The notes: a model not told the origin generated them from the sequence alone. A stretch of DNA of 64,000 nucleotides from Puia dinghuensis (GCF_014642875.1 NZ_BMJC01000001.1:477335-541334), one strand, 5' to 3'; numbered from the stretch's first letter, positions 8,406 through 17,906 are shown. Numbers and translations: made by a program.

Positions 8406-10139
8406 ATGGATGCTGCTATACAGGAAAAAGTGAATGCGTGGCTAACCGGGAACTACGACCAGGCGACGAAAGAAGAGATCACACGGTTGCAGAAAGAGAA
8501 CCCGGGTGAACTGACGGAAAGTTTTTACCGTAACCTGGAATTTGGAACAGGGGGATTACGGGGCATCATGGGAGTGGGCACCAACCGGATGAATAAATAT
8601 ACCGTAGGGATGGCCACTCAGGGATACTCCAACTATCTGAAGGCCTCTTTTCCGGGCAAGGAAGTACGGGTAGCGATAGCCCACGATAGTCGGAACAACA
8701 GTCGTTTTTTTGCGGAAACAGCAGCTAATGTATTCGCAGCCAATGGGATAAAGGTATTTCTCTTCCAGTCTCTCCGGCCCACGCCGGAATTAAGCTTTGC
8801 CATCCGGCATCTTCACTGCCAGGGTGGACTGGTTTGTACGGCTTCGCATAACCCAAAAGAATACAACGGATATAAGGCTTACTGGGATGACGGGGGGCAG
8901 CTGGTGCCGCCGCACGACAAAAACGTGATAACCGAAGTGGAAAAGATAGCCAGCGCCGGACTTGATGCCGTGAAATGGGGCGGCGGAGAATCGAATATCA
9001 CGATGATCGGCAGGGAAGTGGACGAGGCGTATATCGCCATGGTGCACAATTTGTCCGTCTATCCCGAAGTCATTGAACGTCAGCACAATCTAAGGATCGT
9101 TTACACTCCTATTCACGGTACGGGCATCAAACTGGTGCCGGAAGTTCTCCAGCGGTTTGGATTTACCAATGTGCATGTCGTGAACGAGCAGGCCACGCCG
9201 GATGGGAATTTCCCCACGGTGGTCTATCCCAACCCCGAGGAAAGCGAGGCGATGAGCATCGGGTTGCGGAAGGCACAGCAAATAGACGCCGATATTCTGC
9301 TGGGCACCGATCCGGACGCCGACCGGGTCGGCATCGGGGTGAAGGACAGGAAGGGGCAATGGGTGTTGTTGAACGGGAATCAAACGGCGGTGCTGGCTTT
9401 CAATTATATGATAGAAGCCCGGAAGGCCAAGGGTATCGCCACACCTGTCGACATGGTGGTGAAGACGATAGTGACGACCAACCTCATCGACGAGATCGCC
9501 GCGCGCAGCGGGGTCGAGTGTTACAATGTGCTCACCGGGTTCAAATACATTGCCGAGCTGATCAAGGAAAAAGAAGGAAAGAAGAACTACGTCATCGGCG
9601 GGGAGGAAAGTTATGGCCTGATGATCGGCAGCCAGATCAGGGATAAGGATGCGGTGAGCGCCGTGGCCCTGCTTTGCGAGATGGCGGCTTATGAAAAAGA
9701 CAAGGGTCGCAGCCTGTATGAGAAGCTGATCGATCTGTATGTCGAATACGGGTTCTACAAGGAAAATCTCATCTCCATTACCAAGAAGGGGATGAACGGG
9801 CAGAAAGAGATAGCGGAGATGATGAGCGCATATCGCAATCATCCCCCGGCCACGATCAACGGATCGCCCGTGGTGCAGCTGCTCGACTATGAATTGCAGA
9901 AAGGCAGGAACCTGCAGACAGGTGAGTCCTGGACCATTCAACTACCCAATTCGAATGTGTTGCAGTTCATCCTTGCGGATGGCAGTAAGATCTCTGCCCG
10001 GCCTTCCGGCACGGAACCCAAGATCAAATTCTATTTCAGCGTACATACTACCCTTGCCACCGCGCGGGAATTCGACCAGGTGAATGGGGAGCTATCCGCA
10101 CGGATAGACGGAATAATCAAGGATATGAAACTGGAATAG
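8406..10139 (+). CDS. pgcA: Phospho-sugar mutase (phosphoglucomutase/phosphomannomutase)
   Basis: A 577-residue alpha-D-phosphohexomutase that moves phosphate between C1 and C6 of glucose (or mannose). All four family signatures are present: the active-site phosphoserine loop TASHNPKEYNGYK (Ser147), the metal-binding loop GTDPDADRVGIGV, the sugar-specificity loop GGEESYG (about residue 399), and the C-terminal phosphate-binding RPSGTEPKIKFYF. The N-terminal EFGTGGLRGIMGVGTNRMNKY is typical of the long PgcA/PGM2-like group. It would connect Glc-6-P from the ROK kinase with Glc-1-P used by GlgC, both encoded elsewhere in this window. It follows a 204-base gap and ends before a bidirectional terminator at 10292-10321. 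Confidence 0.95.
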   Translation: MDAAIQEKVNAWLTGNYDQATKEEITRLQKENPGELTESFYRNLEFGTGGLRGIMGVGTNRMNKYTVGMATQGYSNYLKASFPGKEVRVAIAHDSRNNSRFFAETAANVFAANGIKVFLFQSLRPTPELSFAIRHLHCQGGLVCTASHNPKEYNGYKAYWDDGGQLVPPHDKNVITEVEKIASAGLDAVKWGGGESNITMIGREVDEAYIAMVHNLSVYPEVIERQHNLRIVYTPIHGTGIKLVPEVLQRFGFTNVHVVNEQATPDGNFPTVVYPNPEESEAMSIGLRKAQQIDADILLGTDPDADRVGIGVKDRKGQWVLLNGNQTAVLAFNYMIEARKAKGIATPVDMVVKTIVTTNLIDEIAARSGVECYNVLTGFKYIAELIKEKEGKKNYVIGGEESYGLMIGSQIRDKDAVSAVALLCEMAAYEKDKGRSLYEKLIDLYVEYGFYKENLISITKKGMNGQKEIAEMMSAYRNHPPATINGSPVVQLLDYELQKGRNLQTGESWTIQLPNSNVLQFILADGSKISARPSGTEPKIKFYFSVHTTLATAREFDQVNGELSARIDGIIKDMKLE

Positions 10140-10211
10140 TTAGAAAGCCATTTGGATGATGGCAACGAGGATGAAAAAACTGGCGCTGATGAGGTTGGTG
10201 CGTGTAAACAT
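10140..10211 (-). CDS. Candidate 23-residue membrane peptide
   Basis: A short frame on the minus strand starts at ATG 10211 and reads MFTRTNLISASFFILVAIIQ followed by MAF and TAA. It has a polar basic N-terminus and one continuous hydrophobic helix of about 15 residues, the profile of a small single-pass membrane protein. It lies in the otherwise empty 198-base gap between convergent pgcA and nrdA, and its stop codon abuts that of pgcA. There is no recognisable ribosome site, as usual in Bacteroidota. The coding call is inference, because a frame this short can occur by chance. Confidence 0.35.
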   Translation of the reverse strand: MFTRTNLISASFFILVAIIQMAF

Positions 10212-10291
10212 AACGGTTTTTTTAGGGTTACAGATTATAGTAACCGCTAAAGTAGATAGAAAGAAGTTGAATTGCAATAGTAAAAACACTT

Positions 10292-10328
10292 AGGGGCCAC
10301 AGAAAATATTCTATGGCCCCTTTTATTT
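10292..10328. terminator. Bidirectional terminator between pgcA and nrdA
   Basis: A 13-bp stem with one mismatch (10292-10304 pairing with 10309-10321, AGGGGCCA paired with TGGCCCCT) and an AATA loop. The + strand continues TTTTATTTT and the - strand continues into a T-rich run (AAGTGTTTTTA), so it can end transcription from pgcA and from nrdA. Confidence 0.85.
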
Positions 10329-10337
10329 TGTAATATG

Positions 10338-12725
10338 TTAAGCGCTGCAGGTGACGCAACCGTCCTGCATGCTGCAGGTGGCTCCGACCACGTCTTCGCC
10401 GGCATTGGCTTCGGCTACCTGTATGGCGGCGGGGTTGGCAAGGGGTTCGATCATCTTGCCGCCCTGGCGTTCGACGGTGAACTGAACGGCTTGTGAAGCG
10501 GCCTGGGTACGGAGATAGTACATGCCGGTTTTCAGGCCTTTTTTCCAGCCGTAGAAGTGCATGGAGGTGAGCTTGTTCGCCGAAGGCGAGTCGACGAATA
10601 GATTCAGTGATTGCGATTGGCAGATATAGGCGCCACGGTCGACTGCCATATCGATGATATTACGTTGCTTGATCTCCCACACCGTCTTATAAATGTCCTT
10701 TAGCTCTTGCGGGATCTCGTCGATGGCCTGTATGGAGCCGTTGTGGAAGATGATCTTATTTTTCATTTCGTCATTCCACAGGTTGAGATCGACGAGGTCT
10801 TTGAGCAGGTGTTTGTTGACGACCACGAATTCCCCGCTGAGTACTCTCCTGACATAAATGTTGGAAGTATAGGGTTCGAAGCACTCGTTGTTACCTAGTA
10901 TTTGAGAGGTAGAGGCTGTAGGCATGGGAGCAACCAGGAGGGAGTTGCGGATGCCGTGTTTCATTACCTCGTCCTTCAGGCGGTACCAGTCCCAGCGGAG
11001 GGTGGGTTCGACGCCCCAGAGGTCGAACTGGAACTGGCCTTTTGAAGCCGGGGAACCAGCGAAAGATGCATAGGGTCCTTCCACTTTTGCCAGGTCTTTT
11101 GATGCCGTCATGGCGGCAAAGTAGATGGTCTCGAAGATCTCCTTGTTCAGCTGTTTGGCCTTATCGCTTTCGAAAGGCATGCGCAGCAGGATAAAGGTGT
11201 CCGCGAGGCCCTGGATGCCGAGACCAATGGGCCGGTGGCGCAGGTTGGAGTTGCGGGCTTCATCTACGGGATAGAAGTTGTGGTCGATTATCTTGTTGAG
11301 ATTCTTTGTCACTTCATAGGTGACCTCGTATAACTTCTGATGGTCGAACACGCCGCCTGTGACAAAACGGGGCAGGGCCAGGGAGGCCAGGTTGCAGACT
11401 GCGATCTCGTCGGCCGAGGTGTATTCGATGATCTCGGTGCAGAGGTTCGAGCTCTTGATGGTGCCCAGGTTTTGCTGGTTGCTCTTACGATTGGCGGAGT
11501 CTTTATACAGTAAATAGGGTGTCCCCGTTTCTATCTGGGCATCCAGAATAGCGAACCAGAGGTCCTGGGCTTTCACGGTGCGGCGGGCACGGCCTTCTGC
11601 TTCATATTGTGTATACAACTGTTCGAATTCGGCGCCCCAGGTCTCATGGAGGCCTGGCGCTTCATGGGGGCAGAACAGGCTCCAGTCACCGCCGGATTCG
11701 ACGCGTTGCATAAACAGATCGGGGATCCAAAGTGCGTAGAAGAGGTCGCGGGCGCGCATTTCGTCCTTACCGTGGTTTTTGCGGAGATCGAGGAATTCGA
11801 AGACATCCGCGTGCCAGGGTTCGAGATAGATGGCGAAGGCGCCTTTGCGTTTGCCGCCGCCCTGGTCTACATAGCGGGCCGTGTCGTTGAAGACGCGCAG
11901 CATGGGGATGATACCATTGCTGGTGCCGTTGGTGCCGCCGATGTAGGAGCCGGTGGCGCGGATGTTATGGATGGAAAGCCCGATGCCGCCGGCGCTTTGC
12001 GAGATCTTCGCCGTCTGTTTGAGGGTGTCGTAGATGCCGTCGATGCTGTCGTCCTTCATGGTCAGCAGGAAGCAGGAAGACATCTGCGGCTTCGGGGTGC
12101 CGGCGTTGAACAGGGTGGGGGTGGCATGGGTGAACCAGCGCTCGCTCATCAGGTGATAGGTTTTGATGGCGCTGTCGATATCGTTGTGATGAATGCCGAT
12201 GGCCACGCGCATGTACATGTGCTGCGGGCGTTCGACCACTTTGCCATCCACTTTCAGGAGATAGGATTTTTCCAGGGTCTTGAAGCCGAAGTAATCGAAA
12301 CCGTAGTCGCGGTCGTAGATGATGGTGGAGTCGAGCAGTTCGGCGTTGTCGCAAATGATCTGCCAGACCTCGTCGGAGAGCAGGGGCACCCATTTGCCGG
12401 TTTTGCTGTCCTTGCATTCGTAAAGGAGCTTCATCGTATCAGAGAAGCTCTTGGTCGTGTTCTTATGGAGGTTGCTAACAGCAATACGGCTTGCCAGCAA
12501 GGCGTAGTCGGGGTGCTTTACCGTAAGGGAGGCGGCTGTCTCGGCAGCGAGATTATCCAGTTCGGTGGTGGAGACACCGTCATAGAGCCCTTCGATGACT
12601 TTTTTGGCGACGTCGATGGAGTTGACGAAGCGACGGTCGAGGCCGTAGCACAATTTTTCGATGCGGGCCGTGATCTTGTCGAACTTCACGGATTCGGACT
12701 TGCCGTTTCTTTTAGCAACAAACAT
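10338..12725 (-). CDS. nrdA: Ribonucleoside-diphosphate reductase, large (alpha) subunit
   Basis: The catalytic R1 subunit of class Ia ribonucleotide reductase, which reduces NDPs to dNDPs. I start it at ATG 12725 ([18 protein letters not shown]), 795 residues; the frame stays open upstream, but the ATP-cone domain begins here. Visible catalytic elements are [12 protein letters not shown] (redox Cys), SNLCTEI (radical Cys with Glu) and IAVCNLAS (second redox Cys). The C-terminal tail [12 protein letters not shown] carries the mobile thiols that re-reduce the active site with thioredoxin or glutaredoxin. The N-terminal ATP cone implies dATP/ATP allosteric control. It lies 58 bases downstream of nrdB in the same unit, with a short GC hairpin between them. 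Confidence 0.96.
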   Translation of the reverse strand: MFVAKRNGKSESVKFDKITARIEKLCYGLDRRFVNSIDVAKKVIEGLYDGVSTTELDNLAAETAASLTVKHPDYALLASRIAVSNLHKNTTKSFSDTMKLLYECKDSKTGKWVPLLSDEVWQIICDNAELLDSTIIYDRDYGFDYFGFKTLEKSYLLKVDGKVVERPQHMYMRVAIGIHHNDIDSAIKTYHLMSERWFTHATPTLFNAGTPKPQMSSCFLLTMKDDSIDGIYDTLKQTAKISQSAGGIGLSIHNIRATGSYIGGTNGTSNGIIPMLRVFNDTARYVDQGGGKRKGAFAIYLEPWHADVFEFLDLRKNHGKDEMRARDLFYALWIPDLFMQRVESGGDWSLFCPHEAPGLHETWGAEFEQLYTQYEAEGRARRTVKAQDLWFAILDAQIETGTPYLLYKDSANRKSNQQNLGTIKSSNLCTEIIEYTSADEIAVCNLASLALPRFVTGGVFDHQKLYEVTYEVTKNLNKIIDHNFYPVDEARNSNLRHRPIGLGIQGLADTFILLRMPFESDKAKQLNKEIFETIYFAAMTASKDLAKVEGPYASFAGSPASKGQFQFDLWGVEPTLRWDWYRLKDEVMKHGIRNSLLVAPMPTASTSQILGNNECFEPYTSNIYVRRVLSGEFVVVNKHLLKDLVDLNLWNDEMKNKIIFHNGSIQAIDEIPQELKDIYKTVWEIKQRNIIDMAVDRGAYICQSQSLNLFVDSPSANKLTSMHFYGWKKGLKTGMYYLRTQAASQAVQFTVERQGGKMIEPLANPAAIQVAEANAGEDVVGATCSMQDGCVTCSA

Positions 12726-12759
12726 ATATGTAGAATTTAATGGAGTTACGAATTTGACG

Positions 12760-12776
12760 CCGCGCCGGAGGCGCGG
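12760..12776 (-). other. Intercistronic hairpin between nrdB and nrdA
   Basis: A perfect 7-bp GC-only stem (CCGCGCC pairing with GGCGCGG) with a 3-base loop in the 58-base gap between nrdB and nrdA. There is no following T-run, so it is probably not a terminator. It may stabilise the upstream message or adjust the nrdB:nrdA ratio. Confidence 0.6.
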
Positions 12777-12783
12777 GGGTACC

Positions 12784-13755
12784 TTAAAAATCTTCTTCGA
12801 GACTGAAGGTCTGGGCTTCTTTTCCCGACATGACACCGGACTTCTGGTAGTCGCCGACACGTTTTTCGAAGAAATTGGTCTTGCCTTGCAGCGAGATCAT
12901 TTCCATGAAGTCGAAGGGGTTGGTGGCGTTGAAGAGGCGGGGGTAGCCCAGCTCAGTTAGCCAGCGATCGGCCACGAACTCGATATATTGTTGCATCAAC
13001 CGGGCGTTCATGCCGATGAGGTCGACGGGAAGAGCCTCGGTGATAAACTCTTTTTCGATGGTGACTGCGTCGCCGATGATGGCGAACACCTGCTCCTGTG
13101 ACAGCTTGTTCTCCAGCATGCTGTAGAGCAGGCAGGCGAATTCGCAGTGCAGGCCTTCGTCGCGGCTGATGAGCTCGTTGCTGAAGGTGAGGCCGGGCAT
13201 CAGCCCTCTTTTCTTCATCCAGAAAATGGAACAGAAGCTGCCGCTGAAGAAGATGCCTTCCACGGCGGCAAAAGCTACCAGCCGTTCGGCGAAGCTGCCG
13301 CCCGTGATCCAGCGAAGGGCCCACTGGGCTTTTTTCTGAACGGCGGGAACGGTATCGATGGCATGAAAGAGCCGGTGTTTTTCCTGCGGGTCTTTTATAT
13401 ACGTATCGATGAGCAGGGCATAGGTTTCGGAGTGGATGTTCTCCATCATGATCTGGAAGCCATAGAAGCAACGGGCTTCCGGCAACTGCACCTCGCTCAT
13501 GAAGTTGACGGCCAGGTTCTCGTTGACGATGCCGTCGCTGGCGGCGAAAAATGCCAGCACATGCGAAATAAAATGGCGCTCGCCTTCGTTTAATTTTGCC
13601 CAGTCCTGCAAATCACCGCCCAGGTCGATCTCCTCAGCCGTCCAGAAGCTTGCTTCGTGCTTTTTGTACATCTCCCACACTTTGGGATAGTTGATCGGCA
13701 GGATGACAAACCGATCTTTATTTTCTTTCAATAAGATCTCGTTTCCGTTCTCCAT
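12784..13755 (-). CDS. nrdB: Ribonucleoside-diphosphate reductase, small (beta) subunit
   Basis: The R2 subunit that holds the di-iron centre and tyrosyl radical. Of 323 residues, the metal/radical helix [10 protein letters not shown] supplies Glu105, His108 and Tyr112, with Asp44 in AEEIDLGGD as another ligand. The sequence [18 protein letters not shown] and the following [13 protein letters not shown] resemble eukaryotic R2 more than the E. coli NrdB type. The C-terminus FSLEEDF is the acidic-aromatic tail that docks into NrdA. It is the first gene of the nrdBA unit, and a strong terminator at 13876-13906 separates it from the upstream oxidoreductase. Confidence 0.96.
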   Translation of the reverse strand: MENGNEILLKENKDRFVILPINYPKVWEMYKKHEASFWTAEEIDLGGDLQDWAKLNEGERHFISHVLAFFAASDGIVNENLAVNFMSEVQLPEARCFYGFQIMMENIHSETYALLIDTYIKDPQEKHRLFHAIDTVPAVQKKAQWALRWITGGSFAERLVAFAAVEGIFFSGSFCSIFWMKKRGLMPGLTFSNELISRDEGLHCEFACLLYSMLENKLSQEQVFAIIGDAVTIEKEFITEALPVDLIGMNARLMQQYIEFVADRWLTELGYPRLFNATNPFDFMEMISLQGKTNFFEKRVGDYQKSGVMSGKEAQTFSLEEDF

Positions 13756-13875
13756 TTTATTAACAGATTGCAGATTAATAAAGTAGTGACCACAATGGTT
13801 CTGGGGATGATTTCCGTAAACCTTGGCGGCAAGGCTCTATGCAATCGGCGATCGCAAAAGAGCTAACTCAAAAAT

Positions 13876-13906
13876 AACATAGCCCCGGAACTTTCGGGGC
13901 TATGTT
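13876..13906 (-). terminator. Rho-independent terminator after the Gfo/Idh gene
   Basis: A perfect 12-bp stem (AACATAGCCCCG pairing with CGGGGCTATGTT) with a 7-base loop. On the minus strand it is followed by ATTTTTGAG. It lies 48 bases beyond the stop of the oxidoreductase gene and upstream of nrdB. Confidence 0.9.
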
Positions 13907-13953
13907 TTCGCACATGCAGTGGATAACCTTTTCGGCCTGTTTGGAAGGGCCCG

Positions 13954-15147
13954 TCAATTCAGGATCTTCTCCACGATCTTACCGGAAGTTTTCTCTTTTA
14001 ATATCAGTTTTTTTGCGCCGTAGTGGGTCATTTCTTCTTTTACGAGGTAGTGATCAGCATCGTATTCGGTGAGAGGGCTGACCTTGCTGACGCCGATGCG
14101 ACCACGCCAGATGTCGAGCTGCACGGGCTCCCACAATTTCGTTCTTGCCGAACGGTAAGCCGCATCCAATATGGCATTGACCACATAGCCATCATAGAAA
14201 GTTTCTTTTGGCGCCTTGCCTTTTTCGAAGGCATTGAAGACGTCGGTGAACATATGGTTATAGCCGAGATCGTTTACTTCGTCGCCCATGGGGAAGAGCC
14301 AGCCAGTGTTGCTTTCCGCTTTTTCGGCGACATAGTCGGCGCCTTTGCCGGTGGTGAACATCTCGAGACCGGTGCGGAGAAAGTTGTTGATCCAGATGGT
14401 TCCTTCTGTTCCCATCACCTCGTCACGGAGGTCCATACCACCACGGAATGTCCAGCTTACTTCGAACTGCCCGATGGCGCCGTTCTCATATTTGACGAGC
14501 CCGATTGCATGGTCTTCGGCTTCGATGGGTTTCACCTGCGTATCGGCCCAGCACATGACCTCGACGGGCCGGATATCCTTGCCGATGAAGCTGCGGGCAA
14601 TCTCCACACAGTGACAACCCAGGTCGAGGATACAGCCGCCACCAGCCTGCTCCAGGTCCCAAAACCATTCACTATGCGGACCCGGATGCGTCTCGCGGGA
14701 TTTGGCCCATAGGATGCGTCCAAGGGCACCGTTCTGTACGCTTGCGTGGGCCTTCAGGAATTTGGGGGTATATACGAGATCTTCCAGGTAAGCATTCAGG
14801 ATGCCTGCGTCTTCCACGGCCTCGAGCATGCGGCGGGCCTCCGTGGCGTTGCGGCCAAGAGGCTTCGTGGTCATTACTGCTTTTTTATGTTTACAGCAGA
14901 GCAGGACGGCTATCTCGTGGAGGTTGTTTGGCAGGGAGATGCAGACCAGATCGACTTCGGGATGGGCAATAGCTTCCTCCATTTCGGTGGTCCAGTGCTT
15001 GCAGTGGTAGTCTTTGGCGAATTTTTCGGCACTTTCTTTCCGGCGGGAGTAGACACTGACGATGGAATCGCGGCTCCGCTGACCGAGGATGGAGTCTGCA
15101 TAGAACCGGCCGATGAAGCCGGAGCCCAGCATGGCAATTTTTGGCAT
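13954..15147 (-). CDS. Gfo/Idh/MocA family oxidoreductase
   Basis: A 397-residue NAD(P)-dependent sugar or inositol dehydrogenase-like protein. The N-terminal Rossmann domain starts IAMLGSGFIGRFYADSIL. LVCISLPNNLHEIAV and TTKPLGRNATEA follow; the latter corresponds to the family's EKP loop, with Lys conserved but Glu replaced by Thr. The C-terminal alpha/beta domain contains DLGCHCVEIARSFIG, where the His is the usual catalytic-region residue. It is 11 bases downstream of an MFS transporter, so the pair probably imports and oxidises one compound. The substrate cannot be read from the sequence. Confidence 0.9.
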   Translation of the reverse strand: MPKIAMLGSGFIGRFYADSILGQRSRDSIVSVYSRRKESAEKFAKDYHCKHWTTEMEEAIAHPEVDLVCISLPNNLHEIAVLLCCKHKKAVMTTKPLGRNATEARRMLEAVEDAGILNAYLEDLVYTPKFLKAHASVQNGALGRILWAKSRETHPGPHSEWFWDLEQAGGGCILDLGCHCVEIARSFIGKDIRPVEVMCWADTQVKPIEAEDHAIGLVKYENGAIGQFEVSWTFRGGMDLRDEVMGTEGTIWINNFLRTGLEMFTTGKGADYVAEKAESNTGWLFPMGDEVNDLGYNHMFTDVFNAFEKGKAPKETFYDGYVVNAILDAAYRSARTKLWEPVQLDIWRGRIGVSKVSPLTEYDADHYLVKEEMTHYGAKKLILKEKTSGKIVEKILN

Positions 15148-15158
15148 AAAAGAATTAT

Positions 15159-16346
15159 TTATTGGTTAACAGTCAGTTGTTTCTTTTCACGAAAGAAGAG
15201 GACGAAATAGATGAGCACGGCGGCGGCGATATAGGCGGGTACGAGCCAGATGCCTTTCCAGTTGTGCGCGGGTTCTCCGCCGGAATAGGCGTCCACGATG
15301 TAACCAGAGAACCATGTGCCGATGAACATGCCCAGGCCGTAAGTGGCGAAGGTGAATAGCTGTTGGGCGGCGTTCTTGATCTTTTCACCGGCTTTTTTCT
15401 CGGTGTACATATAACCGGTGACGAAGAAGAAGTCATAGCAGACGCCGTGGAGGATGATGCCGGCATACAGCATCCAGGTGTTGGAGCCGAGGTTGCCGTA
15501 GGCAAAGCAGATATACCGCAGTATCCAGGCCGTCATGCCCATCAGGAGCATGTTCTTTACGCCGATGCGGTTAAAGAGGAAGGGGATGGCGAGGATGAAG
15601 AGGCCCTCGGAGACCTGTCCCATGATCATTTTGCCGGCGGCGTTGGTCATGCCCAGCTCGTTGAGGAAGGGGTTGGCGAATCCGTAGTAGAACGACAAGG
15701 GAATGCACACGAGGATAGCGGCAACGAAGAAGATGAGATAGGTTTTGTTCTTAAACAGCACAAACGATTCTGTACCCGGCGCCTTTGATTCGGCGCCTTT
15801 TGGCGGCGTATTGGGCAGGACAAAGCTGACGAGTCCGAGTAATCCGGAAGCTGCTGCCGCCAGTTGGAAAGTGGCCGTTGATCTTTCCCAGCCCAAATTG
15901 CCGATGAGCAGGCCTGCGACGATCCAGCCGAGGGTGCCAAAGACCCGGATCCAGGGGAATTGTCTGCCGGGATCGGTCATCTGGCCAAAGGCTACGCTGT
16001 TGGACAAGGCGATAGTCGGCATATAGAGCAGGGAATACAACAGGATGACCCAGTAGAAGGCTGTGTTGTCCTTTATCGTCGTGGCCAGGAAGAGCAAGGC
16101 TCCGCCCACGAGGTGCAGGACCCCCATGATGCGCTGGGCGGCAAAATAGCGGTCTGCGACCAAACCGACGAAAAAGGGCGAGATCATGGTGGCAATTGCC
16201 AACGCACTATAAGCTGCACCTACCTGCAACCCGGAAGAGTGTAGTTGGGTACCCATATACGTACCCATTGTAACATACCAGGCGCCCCAGATGAAGTATT
16301 CGACGAACATCATGAAAGCCAGCTGACTACCTGTTTTAAATTTCAT
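15159..16346 (-). CDS. MFS transporter of the nucleoside:H+ symporter type
   Basis: A 395-residue, 12-helix major facilitator protein. Its N-terminus (QLAFMMFVEYFIWGAWYVTM followed by GTYMGTQLHSSG) is the hallmark of the NupG/XapB-like nucleoside:proton symporter family, as is the FVGLVADRYFAAQRIMGVLHL loop between helices 2 and 3. In Bacteroidota this subfamily is often linked to Gfo/Idh dehydrogenases, as here, so the substrate may be a sugar derivative rather than a nucleoside; that is inference from context. It is the first gene of a two-gene unit and is divergent from pcm. Confidence 0.88.
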   Translation of the reverse strand: MKFKTGSQLAFMMFVEYFIWGAWYVTMGTYMGTQLHSSGLQVGAAYSALAIATMISPFFVGLVADRYFAAQRIMGVLHLVGGALLFLATTIKDNTAFYWVILLYSLLYMPTIALSNSVAFGQMTDPGRQFPWIRVFGTLGWIVAGLLIGNLGWERSTATFQLAAAASGLLGLVSFVLPNTPPKGAESKAPGTESFVLFKNKTYLIFFVAAILVCIPLSFYYGFANPFLNELGMTNAAGKMIMGQVSEGLFILAIPFLFNRIGVKNMLLMGMTAWILRYICFAYGNLGSNTWMLYAGIILHGVCYDFFFVTGYMYTEKKAGEKIKNAAQQLFTFATYGLGMFIGTWFSGYIVDAYSGGEPAHNWKGIWLVPAYIAAAVLIYFVLFFREKKQLTVNQ

Positions 16347-16397
16347 TTTACTTATACATTAGGAGGTTCGAATATAGGCATTAAATTGCAGCCGTTT

Positions 16398-17054
16398 ATG
16401 AGAACATTCGAAGACAGTTACCGCCATAAGGGCCTGCGAAGGCAGCTGGTGGATATTATCCGGAAGAAAGGTATAACGGACGAGCGGGTGCTGGAGGCCA
16501 TCCTTCACACGCCCAGGCACTTCTTTATGGATTCGGCATTCGATAAAATTGCCTATGAAGACCGGGCTTTTCCTATTGGGGAAGGACAGACCATCTCCCA
16601 GCCTTACACGGTGGCCTATCAGTCGCAGCTGCTGGAGGTGAAGCCCTTTGACAAGGTGTTGGAGATAGGTACGGGCAGCGTCTACCAGGCTTGTGTACTC
16701 GCGGAAATGAAGGCGCAGGTCTATACGATCGAGCGGCAAAAGAAGCTATTCGACAGTAACAAGCAATTTCCCTACCCGAAGAAATATCCCGCATTGAAAT
16801 TCTTCTATGGCGATGGCTATGAGGGGCTGCCCACCTTTGCGCCTTTTGACAAGGTGATCGTCACCGCAGCGGCGCCCTTTATCCCGCCGAAGCTGGTCGA
16901 GCAGTTGAAACCGGGCGGTTTGATGGTTATCCCGGTAGGGGAGGGGCAGGTTCAGCGGATGTTGCGACTGACGCGACAGGCCGATGGAAGCGCGACAACA
17001 GAGTTGTTCGACAATTTTTCTTTTGTTCCCATGGTGGAAGGGAAGAATAACTAG
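16398..17054 (+). CDS. pcm: Protein-L-isoaspartate O-methyltransferase
   Basis: A SAM-dependent methyltransferase that repairs isoaspartyl residues in damaged proteins. I start it at ATG 16398 (MRTFEDSYRHKGLRRQLV), 218 residues; the frame is open further upstream but runs into the divergent transporter gene. The hallmark GEGQTISQPYTVAYQ with its catalytic Ser is intact. SAM motif I reads VLEIGTGSVYQACVL, with Val (codon GTC, 16679-16681) where most homologues have Gly or Ala. PGGLMVIPVGEGQVQ near the end is typical. An AGGAGGT at 16361-16367 lies too far upstream to serve this ATG directly, though TTG 16386 in the same frame is possible. It overlaps the convergent hydrolase stop by four bases. 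Confidence 0.9.
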   Translation: MRTFEDSYRHKGLRRQLVDIIRKKGITDERVLEAILHTPRHFFMDSAFDKIAYEDRAFPIGEGQTISQPYTVAYQSQLLEVKPFDKVLEIGTGSVYQACVLAEMKAQVYTIERQKKLFDSNKQFPYPKKYPALKFFYGDGYEGLPTFAPFDKVIVTAAAPFIPPKLVEQLKPGGLMVIPVGEGQVQRMLRLTRQADGSATTELFDNFSFVPMVEGKNN

Positions 17055-17905
17055 AGAAAGCCGACAATGCGGTGCATCACCGTCTCATCCTTATAGACCT
17101 TGCGGTGTCCCAGCCCTTTTGTAAAGATGAAGCGGATGTTGGAATGGCCATCCTTCTGTACCAGCAGGGCATCCTTAAAGGGAGTGACCCTGTCGGCTTC
17201 ATCCTGGACATAAAGCGTGTCGGCGGAAATGTGGTGAAACGCCCGGCGAAGGGAATACCAGGCAAAATGATGGCCGCTTGTCTCCTGGACGTAGTCGTCC
17301 ATTTCCCGCACCACTTCCGGTGAAAGCCGGAGCAGTCGTGCAAAGTTGTCCACGGCCAGTGTCGTTTCCACTGCGGGGGCGACGAGGACCAGCCTGGTGA
17401 CTTTGTTATGCGGACTGTTCTCCAGGAAAAGCGCCAGTGCGAGTCCGCCAAGAGAATGCCCCAGGTAGGAATGAAAGGGGCCGTGGTTCTGTTCGATCGT
17501 ACGCAGGACATTGACATAGTCGGGGAGCAGGATGCGGCTTCCACCGGAAGCGCCGTGTGCCGGGGCGTCAAAGGCGACTACCTCATATCCTTTTTGGACA
17601 AGGGCGGCGACGTATCCTTCGAAGTTGGGCGATGCCGATTCGAAGCCATGGGCGATAAGCACCTTTTTCTTTGACGGTTCGACGGAAGGCCAATGACGGC
17701 CGCGGACGGTGTGGTTGTTATAACGAAAAGACAGCGGTTGTCCCTGCTGAAAGAAGGCGGAGCCTTTTTTGGTAACCCGCTGCTGCGGTGTACAGAAAAG
17801 CCGGAAAGCTTTTATAGCCGCTTTGCGGGGAGAAGCCAGTGAAAGTATGTTTATCCGGGCGCGTGTATAAGGGAGTGCTAATTTTTGCGGTATCTTCATG
17901 ATCAT
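17051..17905 (-). CDS. Alpha/beta hydrolase
   Basis: A 284-residue serine hydrolase. The oxyanion region is LIAHGFESASPNF, the nucleophile elbow is GHSLGG (Ser151), the acid is in DEADRVTPF and the histidine in KGLGHRKVY, in the order of the fold. VVAFDAPAHGASGG is the classic post-beta4 loop. The N-terminal 50 residues are basic, without a clear signal peptide, so it is probably cytoplasmic. The substrate is unknown. The start is either ATG 17905 or ATG 17899. A perfect TAACTTTG box on the minus strand (17914 to 17907) ends seven bases before ATG 17899, which favours 17899 and a leaderless message. It is divergent from the DUF2520 gene; their first ATGs share the palindrome ATGATCAT. Confidence 0.88.
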   Translation of the reverse strand: MIMKIPQKLALPYTRARINILSLASPRKAAIKAFRLFCTPQQRVTKKGSAFFQQGQPLSFRYNNHTVRGRHWPSVEPSKKKVLIAHGFESASPNFEGYVAALVQKGYEVVAFDAPAHGASGGSRILLPDYVNVLRTIEQNHGPFHSYLGHSLGGLALALFLENSPHNKVTRLVLVAPAVETTLAVDNFARLLRLSPEVVREMDDYVQETSGHHFAWYSLRRAFHHISADTLYVQDEADRVTPFKDALLVQKDGHSNIRFIFTKGLGHRKVYKDETVMHRIVGFL

Positions 17906-17906
17906 G

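Noticed and set aside
11607-12740. A 377-codon frame antisense to nrdA
   Set aside because: The nrdA frame has all catalytic motifs. The opposite strand is low-complexity (Val/Ala/Gly/Asp-rich) and typical of a shadow of GC-biased codons.
16361-16367. AGGAGGT as a Shine-Dalgarno site for pcm
   Set aside because: It lies 30 bases before the best ATG, and Bacteroidota rarely use such sites. It is probably chance.
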